A program made the position numbers and the translations under genes. Positions 1-10,224 of a stretch of 41,318 nt of DNA are shown here, piece by piece. Each line of letters opens with the position of its first letter. Position 1 is the stretch's first letter. The notes beneath the pieces are model-generated. The model saw only the letters and a program-made list of their open reading frames with translations, did not search any database and was not told the DNA's origin. The stretch is from Zygnema cylindricum. Its lineage: Eukaryota; Streptophyta; Zygnematophyceae; Zygnematales; Zygnemataceae. Location: the NCBI GenBank assembly GCA_037447655.1, contig JBBHKE010002485.1:64001-105318 (forward strand), read 5' to 3'.

Positions 1-354
1 AAAAGAATCCAGGATGAGCGCGCGCGTATGTGCGTACACGTCGCAAAGGCCATGTGCCTTCCGCCAGGTTGGCTGCGAATCCGCCGAAATTATCCCGTCA
101 CGCTCCCACCATCAAAGTTTGCCGCCGCCTTTTTGTCGTTGCGTTTTGAAATTTTGGGAAGTACATTTAATGCCCTCTGTAAGAGTCATTAATTACTTCC
201 GCTAGTACAGATATTATCTCCGCTGGTACAGATATTACCTTCGTTCGTACAGATATTGCGTTCTGACATTGCATTCGAAGATTCTTTCAAGATTTCAAGC
301 ATCGAATATTAACCTACGTGTTACCAACCAGAATGAGCCACGCAGGTTTACATT
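1..354 (-). mobile_element. Truncated copy of MITE family F (Tourist-like)
   Basis: This segment is, by eye, the near-identical reverse complement of about 38297-38648, the inner part of the complete element at 38221-38913. Shared landmarks are the GTACAGATATT triplets near 215-265 and the stretch around 285-350. It lacks the outer 77 bp and terminal repeat at its inner end (near 354), and the window edge cuts the other end. No protein is encoded. Confidence 0.8.
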
Positions 355-394
355 TAGTTCTAGGAGACGTGGCAGATTATGGTCCACGTCCTTA

Positions 395-483
395 AATAGT
401 GTAATTCATTATATTTAAGGTATCAATGTCAAAATTTTGGGGTGCAGATATAGCGTACATAAGGCTAATAACAATTCACGGTG
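395..483 (+). mobile_element. Right-end fragment of MITE family M
   Basis: It matches the right end of the complete family-M element at 22379-22899, including the AAATTTTGGGGTG-like block and GCGTACAT. It ends in CAATTCACGGTG followed by TA, as expected for an element that duplicates a TA target. The left part is missing. Confidence 0.6.
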
Positions 484-506
484 TATTGTACAGTACACCG
501 CGAATC
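473..506. repeat. Near-perfect palindrome where two family-M ends meet
   Basis: The right terminus of one family-M copy (ending at 483) and the left terminus of the next (starting at 496) are mutually inverted. Only about a dozen bases separate them, so together they form a palindrome of about 32 bp with two mismatched pairs. It could fold into a cruciform. Confidence 0.7.
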
Positions 507-960
507 GTAATTAGAGTAATGAAAAAAATAGAGTAAAAAAACAAAAAAAAAAAATTAGAGTAATGAACTCTAATTTATGTGATATAACTTTTTCAACTAT
601 GAAGTTTACTCTAATTTTTTTAAGTATTCTATATTGGGTTATGTTGGCGATAATTATGTGCGCGATAATTATGAAAACTAAATTACATAGACGAACAAAA
701 TATGTCAGTTCGTATATGTCGACGTCATTGTGACGTCGGTATTATTTGTCACGCTGAATGTCAATTCCATCGGACAACCGTCGACGGTTACATATAAATT
801 ACGCGCAATTACATAATAAATTACTAACCATTATAACGGATTGTTAATATAATTCAACTGTAAACGACATTTCAGTTATGTTTTTTTCATTTTCATATGA
901 CAAAAGTACTTTTGAACTCTAATACTGTCGCACTTTGGTGGTTATATTAGAGTTGATTTA
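496..960 (+). mobile_element. Left part of a MITE family M copy
   Basis: It starts after TA with CACCGCGAATCGTAATTAG, the left terminal repeat of the family. It runs through the same blocks as 22379-22899: repeated ACTCTAAT, the GACGTCATTGTGACGTC palindrome near 720, and TATATTAGAGTTG near 940. Similarity then stops, so the right end is lost. There is no coding capacity. Confidence 0.6.
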
Positions 961-1529
961 CTTTAATAATGACTCTTTACTCCAATAAAGTTGCTTTCAG
1001 ACGACGAAGTCGGAAAATGAACACTTATTACAGTTAAGTTTGACTCTAAATGAGTCGCGATTAGAAGATATCTTAACGAATCTGCGTAAAGCGACATATT
1101 ATTGGACAACCACAATTACACGTGGCCAATTTATTAACCGTGGAAACGTGATTCATGTAAAAAAACGATAATACACAAACCGTCTATCCTTTTGGAACTC
1201 TTTTCTTGGAGAATTCCGTAAATTGAATAACCTGCATCGTTTTTCACAGTTGCTTCGTAAAAAATTTCAGCGGCAAATTTTACAACTTCTCGCTTCATTT
1301 TTTGGTTTTTTTTAAAATGGGATCTTTGAAATTTAAAACCAAACATTAAAATTTAAATTTTGAACCCACCCTCTTCTCACAATGGATTGTCGCGTTTTTA
1401 TGACTTCTCGCTTTTATAATTTATACATATATATTGCACCTTCGGACAAGCAATGACATTATCGATTTAGATTTTTGATTTGTGTTTATTCTTACATCAC
1501 ACACATGTTGTTGACTACACTTTCTTCCT
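961..1529. other. No recognisable feature
   Basis: AT-rich sequence. A 70-codon minus-strand frame at 1134-1346 has no recognisable motif and is probably chance. I see no repeat shared with the rest of the window. Confidence 0.5.
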
Positions 1530-1690
1530 ATAAACCACCTACACCATTTTGTTCCGGTTATATGGTACAGTTTTCTAGTGTTGAACTCCCTCATCTCTCA
1601 ATTATTCCTCAAACTGGTTAGAAGTATATTCTCCCCCATTATCACTCCTTATTCTCTTAATGGGGGTTCCATGCAACTTGTCGCTCCTGG
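1530..1690 (-). pseudogene. Fragment of a Ty1/copia integrase core
   Basis: Read on the minus strand, this gives the segment around the second catalytic aspartate of a copia integrase. It contains LHGTPIKRIRSDNGGEYTS, followed after a stop codon by a GVQH..KTVPYN block that precedes the catalytic glutamate. Two in-frame stops are present, and no other part of the element flanks it. It resembles the corresponding region of the copia elements at 17460-17600 and 26750-26900 but is not especially close to either, so it is an old scrap of a related family. Confidence 0.75.
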
Positions 1691-2629
1691 CTTTATTTTC
1701 TTTGAAGTAAGTTGGTGAGTTTTCGGAAATATGTGGAGATTTTTAAGAATGTGGGGTAACTACGCGTCGAGATATAACAGAAATATCTCATATCGCTGCA
1801 CCTGTTATGGAAGAGGTGATCGTAGAGATGAACACTATCGGATACAAAATGGCGAATGGTGCAACCGAATTACCACATGTGGAGCCGCTCGTGGAAGTAG
1901 CTTCGAGTGGAGAAGACAACACAGTGGGCGGAGATTTGGGGAATCGCCCTACAACTTTTGACCCGCCGCAGTCCAGCCGTAAAAATCGACACGTTATAAC
2001 TAAAAGGGATCGTTTGCGGATAATCATGTGGATGATCACTGAGGAGACGGGGAACAGATACCAAAACCTCATTCCCAAAACTACTAAGAAGTTTCCCAAA
2101 CAACTTTCGGGAAGCAAATGATGTAATAAGTTTTCCCAAAACACTTCCCCCCTTTACCTCATCAACCCACCTCCCGATTATTACTATTTTTTTTTGCGGT
2201 TTTCAATGATTTGCAATGTGTTATTCTTTTATTTTTTCTATTTATACTATTGTATATTTCCTTTCTACAATTTGTTGTTGCTTACTTATTATTGCGAATT
2301 ATTTGACAGTAATCCGTTCGAGATGAGATGCGATGAAATGTAGTCCTCTCCTCTATTAACCCTTTTCTATATGGGTGTTATTTATCGGTTGTTATACCTC
2401 ATGTTTTACATGTTCCTGTATATAGTTAGGGTGAATGTTTAGTTAGGATAAAACGGTCTGCAAGATGGTGATGGAGGAAGGGGGGGAAGAAAACTGTTTC
2501 ATTCGTCCTTGGAATGGCAATGACATTGAGTCGTTACTTCATTTATGTCCACGCATCAGACAATAAAATGGCAATGAGAAAACGCGGTCGCATCGATGTG
2601 AGCACTCACGGAATCGTTTAACTAATCGT

Positions 2630-2815
2630 CCCTAAATCGACAATGTCATTATGTTCAAGCCAAATCAGCGACGAGAAATTCTCAACGTTGAATATCCGAT
2701 GACGGTTTGTCATCATTTATTCAACGACGACATAGTGTCATGGCTGATTCGGTGATGACATATTGTCGAAACCGAACCAACGACGACAAATTATCATTGC
2801 TGAGACGACACATAC
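2630..2815. repeat. Degenerate tandem repeat in putative intron
   Basis: About five units of 25-30 bp built on GACGACANNNTNTCAT, such as GACGACATAGTGTCAT and GACGACAAATTATCAT. Several units are themselves small hairpins. It lies between the first and second exons of the transposase pseudogene. No function can be inferred. Confidence 0.5.
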
Positions 2816-3380
2816 ATACAAACACACATGTATTTAATGTTTTTTCTTCTTATCCTTATCTGTAGAGTATCGAAAAGCAATGAGATGGTGGGTCGAAGGA
2901 TGGCCATAGTACGAGGCATAAGAGATACGAGTAATACATTGTCTACTACAGCCTTCGGGAAACGAAATGTGGCGGTAATGAAAGCATTAGCAAGTAAGGG
3001 AAGGAAGTAAATGACATGGGTGACCAGTCTTCATCAATAATTACTCGAGGATTTTCATCGATTTAAAAAACCGCGTATGAAACTTTCTACGTCAATTGTG
3101 CAAGAGATGGCATACAACATCATTGTATGTTTGAAAGAAGAGCATACGCCGCAGTTCTTTGACGAGTTAGGATGTGAGAGGACTACACGAATTACAAAAA
3201 GGTGGATCTAAAGGTTTCATGAGAAACACAACATCGTCATCCGTGCTCAGAAAAGCAAATTACAATGTAGTCAGGAAAAAGAGGAAAACATTGAGAAAAC
3301 CGTGGCATATCACCAGGGTGTTCTAAAAAGGGGCTTCCTTTCAAGTAAGACTTATACTTTATTGTTATCTATGATATTGT

Positions 3381-4527
3381 AATTGAAACTTTTTATGCTC
3401 CATTGCCCACAGAAATTGCAGTTCGAAAAGAAACTAATCTAGATAGTGCCAACTCCTAACTTGATATAAACCCAAATGACTGACCCCTTGACAATCACAA
3501 CCCCAATACAAGTTCACCCTTGTGAAATAACACTTTCTGTGTGCTCAGTTTCACCACAGAATGCAAAGTTAGAATATAAGATTTGGACACATTCACCCAC
3601 TTTTACTTTCCCTTAGAAATGCAGCCACATTGGCAGACAAAAACTTTGACCGACTACACCTCTGTGTAGCTTAGACTTCCTTGAGTCAGCAGCAAAAAAC
3701 AATCACTGAAAATAGTCATGTAAATTAATTGTTATGGCTGCCCAAAGTTAGCCTTTTATACAAGGTGCTCCCTCAAAGAGGTTGCTACCTACCAGAAATA
3801 TTCTAAGTCCTAAAACCCCTCTCTAAGCCTCTTAGTATTTAGGTACGCACCAATCACAAAACTGTACCATACAAGAAAGTACAGGTGCCACTGTACCTTC
3901 TGTACGAAGCTTGTATGACATTTCCATAATAGTGATATTTGTCAAATCCAAATTTGTCATCTTGCGTTCCGAAGATTGTGCAATCTTCTAGGATGCTGCC
4001 ACCTGTCATCCAATGTCGCCACGTCCAGAAATCGCCGAAATTGCGATTTTGTACAGCCAGTTTAAACGGGAGCCGTTCGATTGTATGTCGTATTTTCAAT
4101 CTCAACCGTCGAAACAAATGTCTTCGATATTTGTTTCGTGCGCCCCGTATTATTTCAGTGCGGTACCTTTCCATGTCCATTTAATTTGGTTTCGCCGTTA
4201 AATGGATGATACCGGTGTATCCAACTTTATTAATTATTCAAACCACAAAGATGCATCGATCACCTGTATATCTAGCGGATTTTGACCTAAACTGTACGGT
4301 CATAGGCTAGATGTACCTGGATCAATTCCAGGACCCGCCCGCTACCTTTTGGTAACAACTAGACATACTCCCCTACATCCTGTCTCCTTGGCAATTTAGG
4401 CAGTCGTGGCTATCTCAGTCTAACAGTGATTACGACAAGTATGAATGACTTAGACAGACCATCTGACTAAACAATAAAATAAATTCTGACCTAGAAAATA
4501 CCCAGTAATTTTTTTTTTGGTGTCATC
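3381..4527 (-). mobile_element. Solo LTR of the copia family inside a transposase intron
   Basis: Similar along its length to the LTR at 29892-31125 (CTCCATTGCCCACAGAA start, CTAGATAGTGCC, TTGACAATCA, GACCTAGAAAATAC near the end). It is in the same orientation as the copia elements on the minus strand, and no internal region accompanies it. ATTGT occurs at both edges (3376-3380 and 4528-4532) and may be the 5-bp target duplication, although the LTR tips are then not a clean TG...CA. It carries the conserved LTR hairpin CGAAACAAAT/ATTTGTTTCG (4110-4138). The host intron's splice sites lie outside it and are intact. Confidence 0.8.
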
Positions 4528-4862
4528 ATTGTTGCTTTTATCAAACCTAAAGTACTAACTTTTTTTTACTCATATTTGTTTCGTTGTCGTCATCTTCATT
4601 GTGTGAACTAGGTGACCTTGGCGAATATTTAGTGAAGAATATGGATGAGACCCACTTGATTTTGAATATGGACATTAGCAAAACATTAGGGTTCCGTGGC
4701 GATGAAGTCGTGAAGTATGCCGACATTGCCGGTGGAGGCGAATCCATGACTTTGATCGTGCGTCTCACCGGAGGGGTGAATGCACGGATTAAACACCTAT
4801 GCTTATTCTCACAAACCGTAATAGGAGTTACCCGATTCGCAATCTCCTTGACGATATTCCAA

Positions 4863-5025
4863 GTATACATCCTCCTGTTTCATTTTGTTTGTCTTCAATT
4901 GTTCGTTTCTTCCTTTTTCTTTTCTACTCCCCTCATCTTTTTCATCTTCTTTCTCCTTCTTTCCCTCTTTCATGTTTTTTTTATTTTAATGCCTTTTTTC
5001 TTTTTTCCATGTAACCAATAACAAG
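4863..5025 (+). other. Pyrimidine-rich insert, probable second intron of the transposase
   Basis: A C/T-rich stretch breaks the transposase between DDIPS and VCYRTGPKGW. It begins GTATAC and ends AACAAG. Strict GT-AG removal leaves the frame one base off, while removal starting one base later restores it. A lost G at an original AAG|GTATAC donor would explain this. No coding content of its own. Confidence 0.55.
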
Positions 5026-5922
5026 TGTGTGCTATCGCACGGGTCCCAAGGGTTGGAACAACAAAAGAGTCTTCCCCCAATGGTATGAGGACCGGAGGTC
5101 GTATGAAGATGATCCCTACGGTCGACATAAAACAGTCTTCCTCGATAATTGCGGACGACACAATATGTCTGAGGAGCTAAACCACGTTTTGGTTGCCAAA
5201 AATACGGTGTTCCACTTCTTTCCGCCTAGTGCTACTCACTTTGTGTAATCGGCAGATTCTTTCGTAATATAAAAAATAAAGGAGGTTTGGAGTAGGAAGT
5301 GGGAAAATTGGAAGATGTCAGGGGTTAGGAATGAACAATGGTCACAACCCTCAAAATTGAGGTTGGTCCGGAAAGTTATTAGGGCCGGGGAAAAGGTTTT
5401 TCCTCGAATTGGCTAGGGACTCCATCTAAGAAGTTAACTCCATGAAAGACAAGGATGGGATGGGATACGCGAGAAAGGCTATGATACAGTGTGGGTTGTC
5501 ATTGAGGGACAGAACATGGGAGGAGGGAATGCTTACACATCAGTTGCAATGCATCATCAACAAGCACCGAAACCATTTTGACGGTGAAGAAGTGCCACCT
5601 CCTTTACCAAGGGCAGGAGAATCCCTTGGAAACTCTCACGACGTCGACGCCGATACTCAAGAAGACGAGGTTACGGACGAACAATTCACGGAAGGGGACG
5701 AATATTAAGCTCTTGCTAATACCTAAGCATTCCCAATGTATGCATTTTTAGTGGATTTTGGAGCGTAGAAGAGGCATATTTTTTTTAGTTTTTGTTGATT
5801 TCGCTTGTATTACCCGTTTTAAAAATAAAAGGAGTGTATGGATTTAGGAGATACGAGGTATCATACAATATAATAGGGGTAATACGTTACATAGTGTGTC
5901 TTTTATTACATTGCTTCATCTA

Positions 5923-7570
5923 TGTTTCGATCCACTATGTTGAGAGCTTCAGCCGCGATGGCTGAAGCGGTTTCGGGCAAGGGAGGAGAAGGTTCTTTCG
6001 TAAATGACAACGGAATACGTGTGTTAGGAGTTTTACCGTTACAGCTGTGATTGGTCGAACTTTTATCGAACGTAGCTTCTCGTTGTTGGACGGTGGAATC
6101 TCGTAAGATTCAACCTGCCAACGTGGGCATGTGTAACACGGTGGGAGCCATGCTTGTAAATTGTGGTTTCATTTGAGCCATGAAGGCTGCGAACTGCTCT
6201 TCATCATGAGCGCCATTTGCTCTTGCATTTCCAAACATTCTCAATCTCTTCGCGATACCTTTAGTGGAGTGGTGTCTTTTTCTCGTTTTTTAACCGGTTG
6301 AACCGGTTTTGCTGATCGAGGGGGAATGCCACCACTGATAATTTGGTTATGATAGGAAAAATTTGGGTTCTTTATATGACATTGTTGGATATAATGTTTG
6401 GTTTGCTTTCAATTTGTACAGGTAGCAATTTTGTCTGGACACATTTGGGCATCATTCCCCGTCTTCCCACATCGAAAACATAATCGGTTTCTGGGAGCAA
6501 CAGGTGGGGTTTCCATGGCCGAGACTTTAGGAGGCCGGTTGTTAGGATGAGGATTGTTCCATGGTGAAACGATCAATTTTTTCGAGACCGCTTTAGGACG
6601 GTCATGGGCTTCCCACCAACAATTTTGCATTTCGTATTCCACGGCATGCTGGGCGGCTTGGTCGAAAGTGAACTTCAAGCCGTAGGCTTGGGTCAGGTGA
6701 CTCTGGATATTTTTTTTAGACTGACTCGAAAACAGTCATATAAATTTCAGGACAGCTTTAACATCTGACATTAAGTCCGGCAATGTTTCACGAAGAGTTC
6801 CATATGAGCACGCATGGTAGGGGCGGTCTTTCTTGACTTCCGTTTGAAGTTCATTAACTCACGAACTTGGTCAGGGTTTTGCATACGGTATTCCCTCGCA
6901 ATATTTCAAACATGACAGAGAGCGGATCCAATATAGGGATCGTCATCGCTGGTCGTTCTGGGATTCCAACACGTGCGGCTGTAGCAAACTGTTGTGGTAA
7001 TTCTGCAATTACAGCTGTAATAACATCACCGTTGAGATCAAAGACTTCCAGAATAGCCGGTTGGGAGGGAATATCTGGTTGTCCAATAATAACTGGACTC
7101 CCAACAAAAGTTGGAGAAAAATCTGTCATCGCAAGTACGGAATCATACTTGCGGGAATAACGAGTAAGGGCTGAACCGCGAAGGTAACGACCTAAAAGAG
7201 AGAAAGTGACCAGTAGGTCAAACCGATCTTGGTACCGAAATGCAAGATCACGCATTTCGGTATCGAATAGCAATTGGAAATGGGATAAGGTCATGGTGTT
7301 CTTCATTCTTGCAAAACAAAAATGTAGCCGACCCCCTCCATCAGATGTGGAAGCCATTTCCACTAGTGGAATGATAGAGGCTAATAATGGATTTGTAATT
7401 TGCGGGAACCAAAAAGGTAATGAATTGGAATCCGACCCGTCAATGGATTTGTGGTCAGATTCTTCTTCGAAATGTGTGGAAGAGTCTGATGATAAAGAAG
7501 ATACTGAAGTGAGAGACGAATGAGCTGAAGGGGAAATTTGACCCAAGATATCTATTGAAAGATGGTCCAA
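5923..7570 (-). pseudogene. Retrotransposon gag with two tandem zinc knuckles, frameshifted
   Basis: The minus-strand frame from 7570 opens with a Ser/Asp/Glu-rich N-terminus, then a capsid-like segment (FARMKNTMTLSHFQLLFDTE, LLGRYLRGSALTRYSRKYDS). It is open to 6854. After a frameshift, homologous-looking sequence continues through FTFDQAAQHAVEYEM to two nucleic-acid-binding knuckles at about 6380-6480. The first reads CFRC..TGNDAQMC, with Asn where His is expected. The second reads CTN-stop-KQTKHYIQQC, where the second Cys codon is TGA. A basic/proline tail and a Met/Gln-rich stretch follow, ending at TAA near 5923. No protease or pol follows; the transposase remnant lies next door. Superfamily uncertain; Ty3/gypsy-like gag is the best guess. 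Confidence 0.7.
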
Positions 7571-8609
7571 AAGAATATGTAAGTCTGAAAGTCATGATTA
7601 CGTGAGCCTAAAAGAGGCCGACAATCGAGTAGTTACGAAAGAATAATCAAGATTATCCAAATTGATGAGCATAAAAATGATAAAACCAAAAGACGACCAG
7701 ATAGCAAAACTGATCTATACAATATGTTTCAAATGCTTGGCCACACCACTCCCTTATCCAATCATCCAATCAATCTCTAACAAGGTTTTGATGGCCAGAT
7801 CTATCAAGAAGCCGTATTACCCAAACCTTCTACCCTGGAAAAAAGGGGGCAAGGCCGAAGGGCCAGATTTATAAAGGCAAATAACTAACTATCCAAGTAC
7901 TCACAAGTGCAGATCTAAAGCGGCACAATCCACAAAGGGCTAACGATTGCCACCAACGCCAAGATCTAAGGAAAAAACCGCACACCGGGCAAAGCAAACT
8001 CAGCCAAGGCCACTCAAGGCCAGATAGCAAGCATGGAAAGCTGGAAAAAATACAATGCTCAATACGAGTAGATTTACACGAATCCACTCCAGCCACGATC
8101 CCTCTATACGATCAACCGACTACCTTAACACGTGCCTGCACCCACAAGGCATTGTAATGATTACATAACACTCTTAATAATCTGTTGATTGCCAAGGGTG
8201 AACAGCGGTTGTTTCTTTCAAAGGAAGTTTTGCACAGCTCCCAAGAACGGATCCGCTCCACTAATCCACTCTTTAGTGAGGTATGTCACAATGTGAGCAA
8301 AGAATGTTTTGTGTATGGAAAGAGAGCGAAAGAAATAAAAAACCAAATACTTAAGTTAGTGTAGTATATTATGGGCCAAAAATTGGCCGATGAGATTATA
8401 ACGTCAACCAACAAGCAAATGGTAATTAAAAAATGTAAAGCTAGTTATAGATTTTTGTAGAAATGTATCTATAAAATATACATATTTATAAGTATATATA
8501 TATATATATACACTTTAATATAAGAAAACTGAAATTTAAGTATAAAAAATAAGAGAGAGAGCAAATGAAGCCACAATTTTCAAGTGCAGGAATACTAAGC
8601 CGATAGATA
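7571..8609 (-). other. Non-coding leader-like region between LTR G and gag
   Basis: This lies upstream of the gag on the minus strand and downstream of the G LTR copy, where a 5' leader or the end of the LTR would be. I found no convincing tRNA primer-binding site. It contains a short (TA)n run near 8498-8511, a GA run near 8552, and one arm of an inverted repeat (8572-8593). No coding signal is visible. Confidence 0.4.
8572..8593. repeat. Left arm of a 22-bp perfect inverted repeat
   Basis: The 22 bases here are the exact reverse complement of 9145-9166. The arms are about 550 bp apart and do not extend further. The right arm lies inside LTR copy G1; the left arm lies just outside the duplicated region. 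Confidence 0.85.
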
Positions 8610-10014
8610 GCCACTAGGCCCCACGGTCTATTTATATTCTTTGCAAGAGATATCTTTTCAAGAATAATCTGAATTTATACAAAAATAAAACAAATCAAAA
8701 CAATGACAACTCAGAAAGACAAACAACAACTGAAAATGATAATATGTTTGACACTTATGAGGTTTGAGATAGCCAAACTCAAAAGATGCGCATAAGCCAA
8801 ATAGAAATAAATACACAATCACAAGAAATAAAAACAACAAATCAATAATCCGAACATGCAACTTCCACACTAATTAAAGTTCAGCCACAGCCGGGGAAAG
8901 AAGTTTGTGTCGTGAGAACGCGGTCGAAATCCACTCAAAAGGGCGAGAAAAGTGAATGGAAACCGTGTAGGTATTGGCCGAAGCCGTATAGATTAATTTG
9001 TAAGGCTTTACAAGATATTGATAATGTAATAGAAAACTAGACGTTTCACGCAAAGGCAGAAAATCACCTCTAAGCTATCCGGACAATTTTACAAATAAAA
9101 AGATGGCTTTAGAAAAATCCTTAATACTGAAAATAAAATAAATAATTCCTGCACTTGAAAATTGTGTGCAGGAAATGATCCGAAATGAACTAAGTAACAA
9201 AAAACCACACCTAGCAAAAACATGCCAATCATAGTATAGCGTGCTATGTAAGTATTTGCGTCTAGTTTGGATTCAGCCAATAGGAGGCCGAAATCCTATC
9301 CCCTACGTTACAAAATCTATAACCTACGGATTAAAACCCTTCCTATCTACGTGCGAATGCATGAACCTCCAAATGGTTTACGACTTAAAATAGTCCAATG
9401 ACGTCGCTTCGTCAAAACTGACAGCCGATTTGTCTGTCATTTGCGTCGACGATCCAGATGTGAAGTTACAAAAATTACATAATCAGCGTCGACGGCCGGG
9501 ATGTTACTCCACGCGAAATGATAAAAAATTGTCGTCGGCCGAGATTTCGGGAAATGAAAGTATGTATGGTAGGACCGAAGGTACAGTCCAATTTGTAGTT
9601 GCGGGAATTCCGGGTAATGTAAGTCGTACAGTTGACGTAAAATAATCGAATTCACCCTCGGCGGAAATCGCGTAGAAAATACATGGTACGGACAACGCGA
9701 AATAACTAAATCCAACATCGGCGGAAATCACAAAAAAAATGTATGTCGTACAGTCGAAGTAACCGTCGGCGGAAAATCTGAAAATTATGAGTCGTACAGA
9801 CAACTTGTCGTCGGCGCATATTACGGCCAAAAATAAATAAGTACGGTGGATGCGTACAACAATATAAATATGTACGGTCGACGCGAACGCAAAATGTAAG
9901 TATGTACGGTGTTGTAAAAACCAAATAATCACACAAATACGAATTAGTGTGGCGCGAGCCCTTCCTAACACCTAAATATACACACGGAAGTGCCCGACAA
10001 GTTGCGGCATGACA
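8610..10014 (-). mobile_element. LTR-like unit G, copy 1
   Basis: Direct repeat of 12875-14078 plus 20527-20619. On the minus strand it starts TGTCATGCCGCAAC at 10014, a typical LTR start. It is preceded on that strand by the end of a pol gene (10225-10681), so it serves as that element's 3' LTR. On its other side lie a leader-like region and gag, as if it were also a 5' LTR. The start of its copy 2 interrupts the hAT gene. The true 3' limit may lie left of 8610, because copy 2 is cut there by another LTR. The part 8610-8889 is almost identical to copy 2; the rest is clearly diverged. Confidence 0.7.
9581..9922. repeat. Degenerate repeat array in the upstream part of LTR G
   Basis: About eight units of roughly 31-62 bp, each starting GTACGG or GTACAG. 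Several contain TCGGCGGAAAT and ATGTAAGT/ATGTATG. On the minus strand it lies about 90-430 bp from the LTR start, the U3 position where promoter and enhancer repeats occur. A shorter related array is seen in copy 2 around 13730-14060. Confidence 0.65.
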
Positions 10015-10224
10015 GTTGTCATGCATGTGTCAAACAATATGAAGATGCATGCAATATCATCAGCTATACACCAATTAACTCAGATGATAACAAGCTATGA
10101 TGAATGGAATAAAACATAAAAGTGAAAAATGGGTAAATAGAATAACAAGCAAGGTGGAACAAATAGAAAGGTCAACGACTTAGCTGGTTATGGTTAGGTT
10201 GGTTTATTCCCCCACCCCAGCACT

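Larger units (their letters stand above)
1807..5708 (+). pseudogene. pogo/Tigger-like (DDE_1) transposase, intron-containing, inactivated
   Basis: Remnant of a Tc1/mariner-pogo superfamily transposase, which cuts and pastes its element into TA sites. A likely first exon (1807-about 2119) has a basic RDRLRIIMWM block; its assignment is tentative. The next exon (about 2865-3344) carries KAMRWW, then, after a frameshift, RMAIVRGIRD and a DNA-binding part with RWI..F..KHNIVIRAQ. The catalytic part (4612-4862) has NMDETHLILNMD and KTLGFRGDEVVKYAD with the first Asp. The last part (5026-5708) has RTGPKGW, FLDNCGRH (second Asp), FFPPSATHFV, ADSF (third Asp, after a stop), and YARKAMIQCGLS. Damage: stop at about 3208, one-base loss near 4797, stop at 5246-5248, further stops and a frameshift at 5270-5430. 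The intron at 3345-4611 (GTAAGA...AACTAG) restores frame exactly when removed. Terminal repeats were not found. Confidence 0.85.

Noticed and set aside
1788-2144. A 118-codon minus-strand gene
   Set aside because: It overlaps the tentative first transposase exon in antisense and has no recognisable motif.
8658-8870. A conserved 70-residue hydrophobic protein, present again at 12923-13135
   Set aside because: The identity comes from the duplicated LTR G; the frame has no start context, and the DNA match extends beyond it on both sides.
9504-9971. A 155-codon minus-strand membrane-like protein
   Set aside because: It is read from the degenerate repeat array of LTR G; the repetitive composition explains the open frame.
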